Assembly: GCA_030448185.1 (NCBI GenBank)
Contig: JAUJNL010000047.1
Location: forward strand, 1-40,780
Direction: 5' to 3'
Length of the DNA stretch: 40,780 nucleotides
DNA from: Cytophagales bacterium
GTDB taxonomy: Bacteria; Bacteroidota; Bacteroidia; Cytophagales; 172606-1
Positions 8,634 through 17,476 of this stretch are shown in pieces. Under the pieces are notes generated by a model. It had not been told where the DNA came from and did no database searches. It was given only the letters and a program-made list of their open reading frames with translations. The number at the start of each line of letters is the position of its first letter. The stretch's first letter is position 1. The position numbers and the translations under genes were made by a program.

Positions 8634-9109
8634 AAAGATTAGTGGTTGAAGGTGGGAAAGTTTGCCCGGTAGATTTTCTACAGGTGCTATACTTACGAGT
8701 GATGGGATGAAGACGGATTTGGGAAATGAAAAAAAATTAACTTTTTAGCGTAACCGTGCCAATTGTTTCTCCGGGATGGAGAGGCCTGTCTGTAAACGTT
8801 AAGGACTTATAGGAATAAATAATTATTGGTCATGTTGACGCCCGATTTTAGAGCTAATCGGATAAAACTAACATGGGGAATATCGCCTAAAAAACAGGGA
8901 TAGTACCGTAAACAAAAGCTTTTACTGATGGTTGCAATTTTGATGTTAATTTATTGTGATTATTCTTTGGTGGTTTCTTAAAGATTGTGTAATAAAAGAA
9001 AAGTAAAATTAATATTAGATTACGTATATTTTAACATTAAGGTAATATTGAGCTTGTACCGATAATACTAATTTAATCGTGCCGCAATCATGAGCTAATA
9101 GTGGTCTGG
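8634..9109. other. Divergent intergenic region, AT-rich
   Basis: These 476 bp separate the ferritin-like operon (minus) from the TonB receptor (plus). The right half is very AT-rich (about 8930-9080). No ORF, RNA or palindrome was recognised. It must hold the promoters of both units. Only the box at 9110-9117 was identified. Confidence 0.5.
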
Positions 9110-9117
9110 TAGCTTTG
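9110..9117 (+). promoter_or_regulatory. Bacteroidota -7 promoter box
   Basis: TAGCTTTG is an exact TAnnTTTG match. Transcription would begin around 9124. That rules out the TTG start at 9115 for the TonB receptor and favours ATG 9133 or, more comfortably, ATG 9154. No clear -33 box was seen. Confidence 0.4.
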
Positions 9118-9122
9118 CGGAA

Positions 9123-9164
9123 AATAAGCTTTATGGTACATCGAATAAGCTTTATGATACATCG
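9123..9164 (+). repeat. 21-bp tandem duplication in the signal-peptide region
   Basis: Two adjacent 21-bp units (9123-9143 and 9144-9164) differ at one base and each contains TAAGCTTTATG. In the receptor frame they read ISFMVHR and ISFMIHR, so the duplication adds seven residues and a second in-frame ATG. Confidence 0.9.
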
Positions 9165-12030
9165 AATAGTTTACCTTCTTTTTTTATCGCTTTCAACCTC
9201 TCTCCTGTTCGCCCAGACGGGCTCCATCAAAGGAACCATCAAAGACGCTAAGACTGGCGATGCCCTCATTGGTGCCACCGTCCTGATTCAGGGCACTACC
9301 ACTGGCACCGCCGCCGATGTGGATGGTAACTTTCTAATCCCTAAAGCTCCGGCTGGTAACCATACATTGGTTATAAGCTTTATATCTTACCAGACCAAAA
9401 CCATTCCTAACGTCCAGGTCGAGGTTGGGAAAACAGCTGTCGTTAATACTGCCCTCGATGAAGATGCCGGGCAGGCACTTCAGGAGGTGGTCATTACGGC
9501 TGAGAGACCTACCAATACAGAGGTCTCCTTGATTTCAGAAATCAGAACTGCTCAAACAATTGCATCGGGGGTCTCTGCTGAACAAATTGTCCGGACGCAG
9601 GACCGTGATGCCGCCCAGGTAGCCCGCCGGGTACCAGGCGTTTCCATTGTAGAAAACCGTTTTGTTCTCGTACGTGGTCTAACGCAACGGTACAATACGG
9701 TGCTGATCAACGACGTGATCTCCCCCAGTACCGAAGTAGATGTCCGGTCTTTCTCCTTTGACATGATCCCTAGTAACATGCTTGACCGCATGGTGATTTA
9801 CAAAAATGGTGCGGCGGATCTGCCTGGTGAGTTCGCGGGAGGTATTATTAAGGTATATACCAAAAAAGCGCCTGAAGAAAACTTCTTTAACGTAGGAGCA
9901 AGTATCAGTTACCGGCCCAACACCACATTCGAAACGGTACAAAAGTCAGAAGGGGGCCGCCTGGATTTCCTGGGGTTTGACGACGGTGACCGCGCCATTC
10001 CCGACGGAGTACCCGGATCTGCTCTTAATTTTGATGCACTTCCTTCTCCTCAACGAGCTTCGCTTATTAATCAGCTTCCCAACCGGTTTGGAGTAAATCA
10101 ATACACAGTACCGCTGGATTATCGTCTCAATGTAAACCTTGGAAGACGATTTAATTTGGGCAATATCAGAGTGGGTAATCTGACCGGAATAAATTACACC
10201 AATGCGAATCAGTATGCGCCGGTTGCATTTAAAACGTATACCAATGCGGAAAACGCACCGGGTGAAATTGCTTCCGAATTCGATGACCAACAGTTTGGCA
10301 CTAGTGTCCGTTTAGGAATTTTACACAACTGGTTATTCCGGTTCAGCCCGAACTTTAGCATTGAGTTTAAGAATTTATTTAACCAATTAGGTAACTACGA
10401 GACTGTAGTCCGTAATGGACGTCTGGCGTTTGGCCAGGACCAAGACATATTATCGTATTCACAACGCTTTGAAAGTCGCAGCATTTACTCCGGTCAACTG
10501 GTTGGGAACAATACCTTGAGTGACCGGATGAACTTAAACTGGCAGTTGGGATACGCGTATACCCGCCGTACCGAACCGGATTGGCGACGGGTGCAGTATC
10601 AGCGGGATAGTGGCACGGATCTCCCTTTTTCCGTCACAGTCCCTAATAGCCCGCAGTTAATTTATGCTGGCCGGTTCTTCTCCGAGTTGAATGAAAATGT
10701 ATTTACGGCCGCTGCCAACCTGGAAAGGAAATTAGGCAACCTGGAAGCCGAAGAGCAGATTAAATTAAAAGCCGGCTTTTACACCGAACGCAAAGATCGG
10801 GACTTCAATGCCCGTTTCTTTGGCTACGTGCTTGGTCCCAGTGGTACCTCCAACGCCATTTCTGCCTTACCGGTAGATCAGGTATTCAGTCCTGAGAATG
10901 TTACCGGCACGGAACAAAACTTTGCCGTGTCGGAGTTGTACGAGCCCCGTAATCAGTATACGGCCGCTAATACACTATTAGCTGGGTATGCCAGCGCCTA
11001 CCTGCCCTTTGGAAAATTTAATGCTACCGCTGGGATACGGGTAGAGTACAATCAGCAGGAATTAGACAGCCGGGATCGTAATAACCGGGCACTCAACGTG
11101 AACAATCCCATTACCAGTCCGCTGCCTTCGCTAAACTTAGCTTATAATCTAAGTGACAAGCAACTGGTTCGCCTGGCTTACGCTTATACCATTAACCGAC
11201 CCGAATTCCGGGAATTGGCGCCATTTCCGTACTATGACTTCAACATCAATGCCGATATTCAGGGAAATGAATTCCTGACGACTGCTAAGGTGCAGAATGT
11301 AGATGCCAGATGGGAATTTTACCCCTCCCCCAGCGAATTAATTTCATTAGGTGTTTTCTACAAATATTTCCAGAACCCCATTGAAAGCTATTTATTAGAG
11401 CGGCCGGGTGCCCTTAGCTATACCTTTATTAATGCGGACAATGCTACTAGCTACGGGGTAGAAGCCGAAGTACGCAAATCCCTTTCAGAACTCTCCCAGA
11501 GCCGGTTCCTGCAAAACTTAAGCATCGTTGCGAATGCTTCTTACATATTCAGCCGAATTAACCTGCCGGATTTTGTGCGTTTGGGACAGGGAATAAGTAT
11601 AGAACCGGTACCCATCGCTGGCTCAGCCGATAAGAGAAGACCTATGCAGAACCAGTCTCCTTACTTAATTAATGGGGGGCTTTATTACAGCGATGATGAT
11701 TTGGGTCTGCAAGTCAATGCTTTATATAATGTATTCGGTAAGCGTGTATTTGCCGTGGGATCCGTCCTGAACCCAACCATTTATGAAATGCCGCGCAACG
11801 TAATCGATTTTAACGTGACTAAATCAATCGGGCAAAGATTCGAAGTTCGATTCAGTGCCCAGGACATCTTGAACCAACCCGTACGTTTGGAACAGGATTA
11901 CAACCGGGATGCCAAAATTGAATCGGACGTTGACCGGCAACCGGTACGTACCTTTCGCCGGGGTCCCTATTTTACCCTGGGTGTGATCTTCAACTTCAAT
12001 CCAAGAACCTTAACCCCAACTACTAATTAA
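9133..12030 (+). CDS. TonB-dependent outer-membrane receptor
   Basis: This product of about 965 residues has a signal peptide ending near SLLFAQ. It is followed by a carboxypeptidase-regulatory-like Ig domain (GSIKGTIKDAKTGDALIGAT, roughly residues 20-105), a TonB plug (LVRGLTQRYNTVLINDVISP; DLPGEFAGGIIKVYT, about 150-245) and a beta-barrel whose last strand, GPYFTLGVIFNF, sits shortly before the terminus. It would import a siderophore, metal complex or other large ligand using TonB energy; the ligand is not evident. It is not a SusC: the plug lacks the SusC-type signature and no SusD follows. ATG 9133 is the first ATG in frame; ATG 9154 gives a tighter signal peptide and fits the promoter better. 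The next gene starts 32 bp downstream, so the two are probably cotranscribed. Confidence 0.9.
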   Translation: MVHRISFMIHRIVYLLFLSLSTSLLFAQTGSIKGTIKDAKTGDALIGATVLIQGTTTGTAADVDGNFLIPKAPAGNHTLVISFISYQTKTIPNVQVEVGKTAVVNTALDEDAGQALQEVVITAERPTNTEVSLISEIRTAQTIASGVSAEQIVRTQDRDAAQVARRVPGVSIVENRFVLVRGLTQRYNTVLINDVISPSTEVDVRSFSFDMIPSNMLDRMVIYKNGAADLPGEFAGGIIKVYTKKAPEENFFNVGASISYRPNTTFETVQKSEGGRLDFLGFDDGDRAIPDGVPGSALNFDALPSPQRASLINQLPNRFGVNQYTVPLDYRLNVNLGRRFNLGNIRVGNLTGINYTNANQYAPVAFKTYTNAENAPGEIASEFDDQQFGTSVRLGILHNWLFRFSPNFSIEFKNLFNQLGNYETVVRNGRLAFGQDQDILSYSQRFESRSIYSGQLVGNNTLSDRMNLNWQLGYAYTRRTEPDWRRVQYQRDSGTDLPFSVTVPNSPQLIYAGRFFSELNENVFTAAANLERKLGNLEAEEQIKLKAGFYTERKDRDFNARFFGYVLGPSGTSNAISALPVDQVFSPENVTGTEQNFAVSELYEPRNQYTAANTLLAGYASAYLPFGKFNATAGIRVEYNQQELDSRDRNNRALNVNNPITSPLPSLNLAYNLSDKQLVRLAYAYTINRPEFRELAPFPYYDFNINADIQGNEFLTTAKVQNVDARWEFYPSPSELISLGVFYKYFQNPIESYLLERPGALSYTFINADNATSYGVEAEVRKSLSELSQSRFLQNLSIVANASYIFSRINLPDFVRLGQGISIEPVPIAGSADKRRPMQNQSPYLINGGLYYSDDDLGLQVNALYNVFGKRVFAVGSVLNPTIYEMPRNVIDFNVTKSIGQRFEVRFSAQDILNQPVRLEQDYNRDAKIESDVDRQPVRTFRRGPYFTLGVIFNFNPRTLTPTTN

Positions 12031-12062
12031 CCAACCTTTCTTTTATCCATTAAAACTATTTG

Positions 12063-13466
12063 ATGCTTATGAAACTTTTGAAAAATTGGTTACTCATCTC
12101 AGCATTAGCCCTGGCGGTTTTTGCCTGTAAAAATGATGATGATGGTCCCGAACAACCAACTGGACCAGTCGATGCCCAAGGCCGGGTTATTCTGGAAGGT
12201 GACATTACCCAGAACCGAACCTTAAGAGCCAATGAGAAATACATCCTGCGGGGCTTTGTACATGTAACGAACGGCGTTACCCTCACCATCGAGCCGGGTA
12301 CGGTTATTTTTGGGGATAAACCTTCGACTGGCACGTTGATTATTGAGCGCGGCGCTCAAATACAGGCGCGGGGTACCGCTACGCAACCCATTGTATTTAC
12401 CTCAGCCCAGCCTGCTGGTTCCCGTGCTTACGGTGACTGGGGCGGTTTAGTACTGGTTGGCCGGGCACCCGTGAACCAGGCAGAATCAAGACCTATAGAA
12501 GGAGGGATTCGGGGTCAATTCGGTGGTACCGATGCGAATGACAACTCGGGTACCCTGCAGTACGTACGGATTGAATTTCCGGGTGTAGCTTTAACTACTA
12601 CCACTAATAGTGAGGTTAACGGGCTTACATTATACGGAGTAGGGGCCGGTACAACCATTGATCATATTCAAGTATCCTACAGTGGTGACGACTCCTTCGA
12701 ATGGTTTGGTGGTACTGCCAACGCTAAGTACCTGGTAGCTCATCGGGGTTTCGATGATGACTTTGATACTGACTTTGGTTTTATCGGTAAAGTGCAGTTT
12801 GGCGTTGCCTTGCGCGATCCGGCGGTAGCGGATCAGTCTGCTTCCAATGCATTTGAGTCAGACAACTTCGATCCGGGCACTCCGGCCGATGCCCCACGGA
12901 ATGGCCTGCCATTGACTGAACCCGTTTTTGCCAACATAAGCGTTTTTGCTTTTAACCAGGCACCAAGCTCTGATCGGGCGCCTAATGGTAGTGGCTCTTA
13001 CGGCCGGGCCATGCACCTGCGCAGAAATACGGCTATTAGCATATTCAACTCCGTATTTGTGGGTTATCCGGAAGGGCTGCGTCTGGATGGTACTCCTACC
13101 TTAGCCAATGCGATTGCGAATAGAATGCAGCTGCGGGGGATTGTACTGGCAAACATGACTACCCCTGTGACAGGAGCTGGTGGCGTAACCAACCAACAGG
13201 CACAGGATTTCTTCAACACAACCGCTTACGGGAATCAGATTGTAACGCTGGCTAACCTTTCTACGCTTGGCTTGAATGCGAATACTTTCAACCTGACGGC
13301 TCCTAACTTTCTGCCTAATCCCGGTTCTTCCTTATTAACGGGTGCTATCCGTACGGATAAAGGTAGTGATGCTTTCTTCGAGAATGTACCGTACAGAGGG
13401 GCATTTGGTACCACTAACTGGACGCAGGGCTGGACGAACTTCGATCCTCAGAACACGCAGTATTAA
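12063..13466 (+). CDS. Beta-helix-like surface or periplasmic lipoprotein
   Basis: A lipoprotein signal (LLISALALAVFACKNDDD) gives a lipidated Cys followed by Asp residues, a pattern seen in exported Bacteroidota lipoproteins. The remaining ~440 residues are repetitive beta sequence resembling right-handed beta-helix proteins: VTNGVTLTIEPGTVIFGD, GLTLYGVGAGTTIDHIQVSY and DSFEWFGGTANAKYLVAHRG. No pectate-lyase catalytic set was recognised. It lies 32 bp after the TonB receptor, suggesting a receptor plus partner lipoprotein analogous in arrangement to SusC/SusD. ATG 12063 and ATG 12069 are both possible starts. A terminator hairpin follows the stop. Confidence 0.8.
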   Translation: MLMKLLKNWLLISALALAVFACKNDDDGPEQPTGPVDAQGRVILEGDITQNRTLRANEKYILRGFVHVTNGVTLTIEPGTVIFGDKPSTGTLIIERGAQIQARGTATQPIVFTSAQPAGSRAYGDWGGLVLVGRAPVNQAESRPIEGGIRGQFGGTDANDNSGTLQYVRIEFPGVALTTTTNSEVNGLTLYGVGAGTTIDHIQVSYSGDDSFEWFGGTANAKYLVAHRGFDDDFDTDFGFIGKVQFGVALRDPAVADQSASNAFESDNFDPGTPADAPRNGLPLTEPVFANISVFAFNQAPSSDRAPNGSGSYGRAMHLRRNTAISIFNSVFVGYPEGLRLDGTPTLANAIANRMQLRGIVLANMTTPVTGAGGVTNQQAQDFFNTTAYGNQIVTLANLSTLGLNANTFNLTAPNFLPNPGSSLLTGAIRTDKGSDAFFENVPYRGAFGTTNWTQGWTNFDPQNTQY

Positions 13467-13488
13467 TTGCTGCTAAGTGTTTTTATAA

Positions 13489-13516
13489 AAAAGCCGGAGC
13501 GTATACTCCGGCTTTT
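13489..13516 (+). terminator. Intrinsic terminator of the receptor operon
   Basis: AAAAGCCGGAG and CTCCGGCTTTT form a perfect 11-bp stem with a 6-nt loop, ending in a T-run, 22 bp after the lipoprotein stop codon. Confidence 0.9.
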
Positions 13517-13612
13517 CTGTTTGTTGCGTTAATAAATGCGCTTCGCTACAAAATAATAATTGAAAGCTTGCAACTTTCGCCTTGAGTAAAGGGGTCATAC
13601 CATTAACCACAA

Positions 13613-14107
13613 ATGAAAATTGCCTTTTCTAAACTCTATAGACTATTGACACAATTACTATTACTGCGATGCTTAGAGCAACCGCTATTTTGTGATTGCC
13701 GGTTCTTTCACCGGATGCAGGAAAGAAAGTATGGACCCTGCCGACAAAGCATTGATAGGAAGCTGGGCCCAACATAGATCACTGGATGCTGATTACAGTG
13801 CTGCACGAATATATACCTTTAGAAAAGATGCGACCTTTGAAATGATCAACGTCATTGGGCGTACTAAATCCGGACAAGTGACCGGTTACGCATTTAGAGC
13901 TACCGGACGTTACCAAACATCCGGGGACACACTTCGCTTATCCGAAGGGCCGCCTCCAGTTCTGGTGACGGTACCAGAGGAGAGTATCTTCCCCTTGAAC
14001 AATTGACCCCCATAGCTGGTTGGAAGCAAAGCCCTTTTAAATTTTCACTCAACAATACCAGAGACAGCCTCACATTTACGTATCAATGCCCTCTGCGTGG
14101 GGTCTGA
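13613..14107 (+). pseudogene. Small lipoprotein, two compensating frameshifts
   Basis: An ATG at 13613 opens MKIAFSKLYRLLTQLLLL, a signal-peptide start, in frame 2. Near 13690 an extra T in a TTTT run moves the lipobox (VIAGSFTGCRKE) into another frame, which holds the open part (13692-14006; LIGSWAQHRSLDADYSAARI). Near 13975 a 2-nt insertion returns the frame to the first one: GEYLPLEQLTPIAGWKQSPF and SLNNTRDSLTFTYQC, with a stop at 14105-14107. The core (IGSW, YTFRKDATFEM, GRYQTSGDTLRLSE) resembles small lipocalin-like lipoproteins common in Bacteroidota. Its function is unknown. The 3' end abuts the REP cluster. Confidence 0.65.
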
Positions 14108-14140
14108 AACTTTCCGGCGGGAGTAGATTTCTAATGGCAT

Positions 14141-14413
14141 ATCCTGTTCCCCACATTTACGATGTTCTTCCTCGTTAAGTACCGGTACCCTGCAATTAAC
14201 ACTGTAAAGTATCCCGTTCTTCCGCATGTATCATGCGGAAGCCTAAAAGCAGCATTTGCAATGCTGCATCATGCATCACCTCATTACCCGGTTCCGCATT
14301 ACAACTATTTTCAGCGAAGCTAAATGCGGAACAACTCAAGCAACACGTTCTTGTAAATGCGGAAGCCTTGAAAGCAGCATTTAGCTGCGCTGATCTAAAG
14401 ATTATAATGCTGC
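14141..14413. repeat. Cluster of REP-like palindromes
   Basis: Several palindromes lie head to tail: CTTCCGCATG/CATGCGGAAG (14219-14241), GCAGCATT/AATGCTGC (14249-14267), a TTCCGCATT..AATGCGGAA pair enclosing CAGCGAAGCTAAATG (14292-14331), and a 34-bp unit containing TTAGCTGCGCTGATCTAAAG (about 14376-14409). The segment 14141-14169, which includes CCACATTTACGATGTTC, recurs inverted at 16047-16075. Close relatives of the other units occur at 16015-16191 and 22879-22979. They sit next to a transposase remnant of the REP-associated (RAYT) type. Confidence 0.85.
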
Positions 14414-14420
14414 ATCCCCA

Positions 14421-14558
14421 TTACGATACCAGCACTACTTCCACCAATCCTTTTCCACCCGCATAATCAATTGCCGAAGAGAACAGATAATGCTCGGGTT
14501 CGGCCACTATTGCCGCACTTACCGGGTTGTAGTGTTGGCAGCTATACCTGGCAGGATA
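14421..14558 (-). pseudogene. RAYT (IS200-like REP-associated transposase) C-terminal remnant
   Basis: Read on the minus strand, this gives PARYSCQHYNPVSAAIVAEP and then EHYLFSSAIDYAGG, ending KGLVEVVLVS and a stop at 14421-14423. The HYNPV..AIV...E.Y.FSSA.DY.GGKGL pattern is the characteristic C-terminus of Y1-type REP-associated tyrosine transposases. Only about 45 residues remain. The catalytic HUH and Tyr regions are gone, and the fragment begins right at the 3' end of the DUF5615 gene. Downstream of its stop lie the REP palindromes such enzymes are known to mobilise. It is too short to be called as an ordinary ORF. Confidence 0.85.
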
Positions 14559-14888
14559 TTAGTATAATTCGAGGCAGGCATACGCATTATCCTGAATAAA
14601 TTCCCGGATAACCTCGGCTTTTTTTAATAGACGTTCAGCTAGAAAGGCGGTGGGAGTATTACCAGTACGCAGCCAGACAATTTTGGGAGGATAGCCTCTT
14701 CGTAAACTTAGTTCGTAATAGTCTTCATCAAAGGTAACAATCGTAAAATGATGTTGCCTGGCATATTCCCAAATCATCAAGTCTTCTTTGCTGAGTAGCC
14801 CCAGACGTTTTACCTGTTCCAGACCGGGAAAACTACTTTCAATATTAATGATTCGAAAGGAGATGTTTTCGTCAAAAAGCAGCTTCAT
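14559..14888 (-). CDS. DUF5615 PIN-like toxin
   Basis: The 109-residue protein matches the DUF5615 PIN-like family: N-terminal KLLFDENIS with acidic Asp/Glu, central SKEDLMIWEYARQHHFTIVTFDEDYYELS with the DxD-type acidic cluster, and PPKIVWLRTGN. Family knowledge: these are putative RNases that act as toxins paired with DUF433 antitoxins. Its start overlaps the stop of the DUF433 gene by 4 bp, as in a translationally coupled pair. The C-terminus abuts a transposase remnant but looks complete. Confidence 0.92.
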   Translation of the reverse strand: MKLLFDENISFRIINIESSFPGLEQVKRLGLLSKEDLMIWEYARQHHFTIVTFDEDYYELSLRRGYPPKIVWLRTGNTPTAFLAERLLKKAEVIREFIQDNAYACLELY

Positions 14889-15106
14889 ACGGCGTATTTA
14901 ATTTTCCGCTCTTTATCAGCTGCGTACTGCAAACAGGCTCTGATATGTTCTTGCTTGAGTTCAGGAAAATCATTTATAATCTCCTCATAACTCATACCGA
15001 TAGCTAACCAGCCTAATACATCCGACACGCTGATACGGGTGCCCTTTATACAAGGTCTGCCAAAACGAATATTGGCATCAATAACAATAATCTCCTGGTA
15101 ATCCAT
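14885..15106 (-). CDS. DUF433 antitoxin
   Basis: The 73-residue protein has the DUF433 pattern: an IxxDxxxxxGRPCIKGTRISV stretch followed by a helix-turn-helix-like part, SDVLGWLAIGMSYEEIINDF, and PELKQEHIRACLQYAADKE. The family provides the DNA-binding, toxin-neutralising partner of DUF5615 proteins. It is the first gene of the pair, with a 4-bp overlap into the toxin gene. It probably represses its own promoter upstream of 15106. The pair stands alone inside a repeat-rich island, which is typical of an acquired addiction module. Confidence 0.92.
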   Translation of the reverse strand: MDYQEIIVIDANIRFGRPCIKGTRISVSDVLGWLAIGMSYEEIINDFPELKQEHIRACLQYAADKERKIKYAV

Positions 15107-15182
15107 ATCTTCACAAGTTACATATTTTAGAGTGCAATACCGTTAAACTGCGTCAGCCAACTCATTTACCGCCCCGAATAAT

Positions 15183-15356
15183 CTTAGAAACGGTTTTAAA
15201 ACCCTTACGGTCCTCCCCTACCCCCTGACTCTTTCCAGCCGCACCAGGGAAACCAGTTGGGTTCAAAGTCCCCCTTGCGGGAAGCGTTGTGCCAGAGCCG
15301 AAGGGGGCAGGGGGATGATGGTTGAGGTCTAAATACCCTTGTAAAACCGCTCTTAG
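15183..15356. repeat. MITE-like element with about 25-bp imperfect terminal inverted repeats
   Basis: The ends 15183-15207 (with CGGTTTTAAAACCC) and 15330-15356 (with CCCTTGTAAAACCGCTC) are imperfect reverse complements. The inside holds C/G-rich arms: CCTCCCCTACCCCC at the left and GAAGGGGGCAGGGGGATGA at the right, with AAGTCCCCCTTGCGGGA between. The C-rich core recurs at 38681-38790. No ORF is present. It is probably a non-autonomous element, possibly one repeat nested in another. Confidence 0.65.
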
Positions 15357-15423
15357 CAGTTACGTTAAATTAATGGCCGAACTCAAACCAATCGAATAGG
15401 CGAATATTGCAGGATTCTTTAAC

Positions 15424-15590
15424 AGACTTCTTGCGAAAGTATTTTAGAGATTACCTTCGCTGAACTCTTCCAGGATTGCTTCACTCGGCTTGCACTAAAG
15501 CTGGCCCCGCCACACTTTTGTAGCGTGTCCCGTTCGCAATGACGTTTATTTTGAATTCTTATGGGTTACAAAATACTTTCGCAAAAGTCT
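15424..15590. repeat. MITE-like element with about 21-bp terminal inverted repeats
   Basis: 15424-15445 (AGACTTCTTGCGAAAGTATT..) and 15570-15590 are reverse complements apart from one inserted base. Inside are GGATTGCTTCACTCGGCTTG and GTTCGCAATGACGT. Together these resemble the widespread bacterial repeat whose ends read GCAATC and CGTCATTGCGA. The element is about 167 bp with no coding capacity. No clear target-site duplication was found. Confidence 0.7.
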
Positions 15591-16006
15591 ACTGAGTTAT
15601 TTCAACTCTTTGCCTCCTGCTGTGGAATCTAAATCCAACCCATGCCCAAAATTGAATTATAAAGGCAGTACCAATCGTAGTATAAGCAATCCTAGCCAGC
15701 CAAAAGCTTTAAGAGTTGTGGCTACTTGTCTGGTAGACTTTTTCGGAATCGTTCAACCAACCTGCTACCTGTTCGAACCCAATGAATTAACTTTGCAGCC
15801 AAGGCTGCCAGTTGTGAGTTTGGACACTATTTTGAGAAACCAATGAGCTACCACTAGCAGCCACTTCTTTTGTTCCTCTTCCGAAAAATGTATAGGTATA
15901 GCATGCAGAGTAAGTAGTATTAAGTGATTAATATAATAATGGTAATGCTAGAAAGCAAGCTGCTGACAGTGTTTTCTGTGATACTATTGGGTTATAATGC
16001 ATGTAA
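15591..16006. other. Intergenic stretch without recognisable genes
   Basis: No recognisable protein was found in any frame. A 78-codon open frame on the + strand (15610-15846) has no start of good quality and no family resemblance. The stretch may be decayed coding sequence within the accessory island. Confidence 0.4.
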
Positions 16007-16191
16007 TCCCGTTCTTCCGCATTGTAAATGCGGAAAGACGGAAAAAAGAACATCGTAAATGTGGGAGAACAGGATACGGAAGAGAAAACAATAATGAGGA
16101 AGCTACGAGTTGTCTAATTCGAGTTGTTCCACAAGTTCCCACAGTTCTTCCGCATTTGTAATGCGGAAGCCCAACAGCATTTGCAATGCTG
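16007..16191. repeat. REP-like palindrome cluster
   Basis: Palindromes TTCCGCATT/AATGCGGAA (16015-16035), CTTCCGCATT/AATGCGGAAG (about 16147-16169) and CAGCATT/AATGCTG (16175-16191) belong to the same families as the cluster at 14141-14413. The interval 16047-16075 is an inverted copy of 14141-14169. The gap to the next gene also carries a second TTGCAATGCTGCG (16201-16213). Confidence 0.85.
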
Positions 16192-16222
16192 CGCTACGAA
16201 TTGCAATGCTGCGTTAAACAGT

Positions 16223-16904
16223 CTACGCTGCCGTCTCTTCCTTGCTGCTGGGGCTTTTGCCGCGACTGACTACCTTGCGGGCATTGGTGTAAGCCAGGTA
16301 AAAATCAGGAGCCGTGCGTTTGTACTGTTCTACCTTGCCGTCCACCTGGCTCTTGAGTAACTGGGCGGTCGAACCGAACAGTTCGGCTGGTTTCTGCGTG
16401 GCCGTTTTGCCGTTGCTTCTGGCGGTCTGCGGCTGTAACTGCCACCGCTGATAGGCCTGTACATCGGTGAATAACTCATCTAAAACTTGCGCGGTTACAC
16501 CATAATCCCCTAACTGGTCCACGTGTTCCCGTGACTTGTCCATGAACCACCTGACAGGTAGCCGTAAGGGCGTTTTCCCGCAGATTGCGAAGTTTGCTGG
16601 CGGAATAGTCTACGTTGGCGGCCAGTTCCGGATTGTTTACATCGGAAGCGTATGATTTTACGGCCTTGGCAACAAAAGCAGCCTGCTCAATCAGGTCATC
16701 TTTGAGGCTGTTTTTATTCTGGCTGATGCCAGTAGTGTTAACAGCCTGTAGCTTACGCTGCGTTTCAATACCCGCCAAGTTTTCTAACAATGCCGTATAA
16801 TTGGCCGTAAATCGCTGATTGCTCTCCCAGGTGCTGCGGAAATCGTCGCAGGCTTGCTTCACCCGCAAAAACATGTTCAATTGATTCTCCTGAACGTCAG
16901 TCAT
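16223..16904 (-). pseudogene. Unrecognised helical protein, one frameshift
   Basis: Read from ATG 16904 (MTDVQENQLNMFLRVKQ), the first ~120 residues run to TATCQVV. A 1-nt frameshift near 16545 then separates them from MDKSREHVDQLGDYGVTAQV and the rest, ending at 16223 (KSPSSKEETAA). Rejoined, this gives about 225 residues, Gln/Ala/Lys-rich and predicted to be mostly alpha-helical, without signal peptide or membrane segment. I do not recognise the family. REP palindromes lie immediately downstream. It could equally be one intact gene with a single sequencing error. Confidence 0.55.
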
Positions 16905-17476
16905 GGTAATTTTTAAGTTAATACGTAAAAATAAGGGCCTGACAAATCCCGTAAGCATCAGTCCCCGCCGGAAAACTACGCGGGTAAGAAGGACCCTAGT
17001 TTAGCAGCCTTGAATCATTGTCTGAGTAAATAATCAGTTGAAGAAAGGCATGTTCAATAAACTGACAGCGAATGTTCCGGACAGCATGGGAACCATTCCG
17101 GTTACTACAGAGACAGTTCTGCCTGCTATAGATGTCATTCGGTAACAGTAAGAACGCATTCCGGCACTCTACCAAGCAAATCATCAGCCTCCAGAAATCA
17201 TCAAAATTACCTTAGCAAGCGTTCAACTCTTCTGCGCTGTCATTCCTTCAGACCGAGACCCCGTTTCGGTTGTTAAGCTGGTCATTTAGTCAGCTGATGA
17301 GGTCGTTCCGGTTAGTCACATCCGCGAGAATAAGAGATTGCCATTCATTTATCCTGGATCAGCTAAAGAAATTACCCAAATACCAAGTATCCCTCCGTAT
17401 AGATTCACATTGCCAGCTTGGGTATCGTTGTTTAGAATCAGTATGTATTACCCAAAACGTCATTTTTTAAACTTGG
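16905..17476. other. Intergenic stretch without recognisable genes
   Basis: About 570 bp with several stop codons in every frame. The open frame on the minus strand (16996-17184) is Cys- and Asn-rich and resembles no protein I know. The content looks like old decayed sequence. The promoter region of the first PhoX-like gene begins at about 17477. Confidence 0.4.

Noticed and set aside
9154..13466. A SusC/SusD pair
   Set aside because: The receptor lacks the SusC-type plug signature and the partner is a beta-helix-like lipoprotein rather than a SusD fold.
14045..14227. 60-codon open frame on the - strand
   Set aside because: It overlaps the end of the broken lipoprotein and a repeat unit that recurs at 16047-16075; best explained as translated repeat.
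14141..14413. CRISPR array
   Set aside because: Repeats are palindromic, irregularly spaced and in both orientations, and no cas genes are present.
15610..15846. 78-codon open frame on the + strand
   Set aside because: No strong start or family resemblance; its composition resembles translated non-coding DNA between two mobile-type elements.
16996..17184. 62-codon open frame on the - strand
   Set aside because: No recognisable motif, no start context, in a decayed intergenic region.
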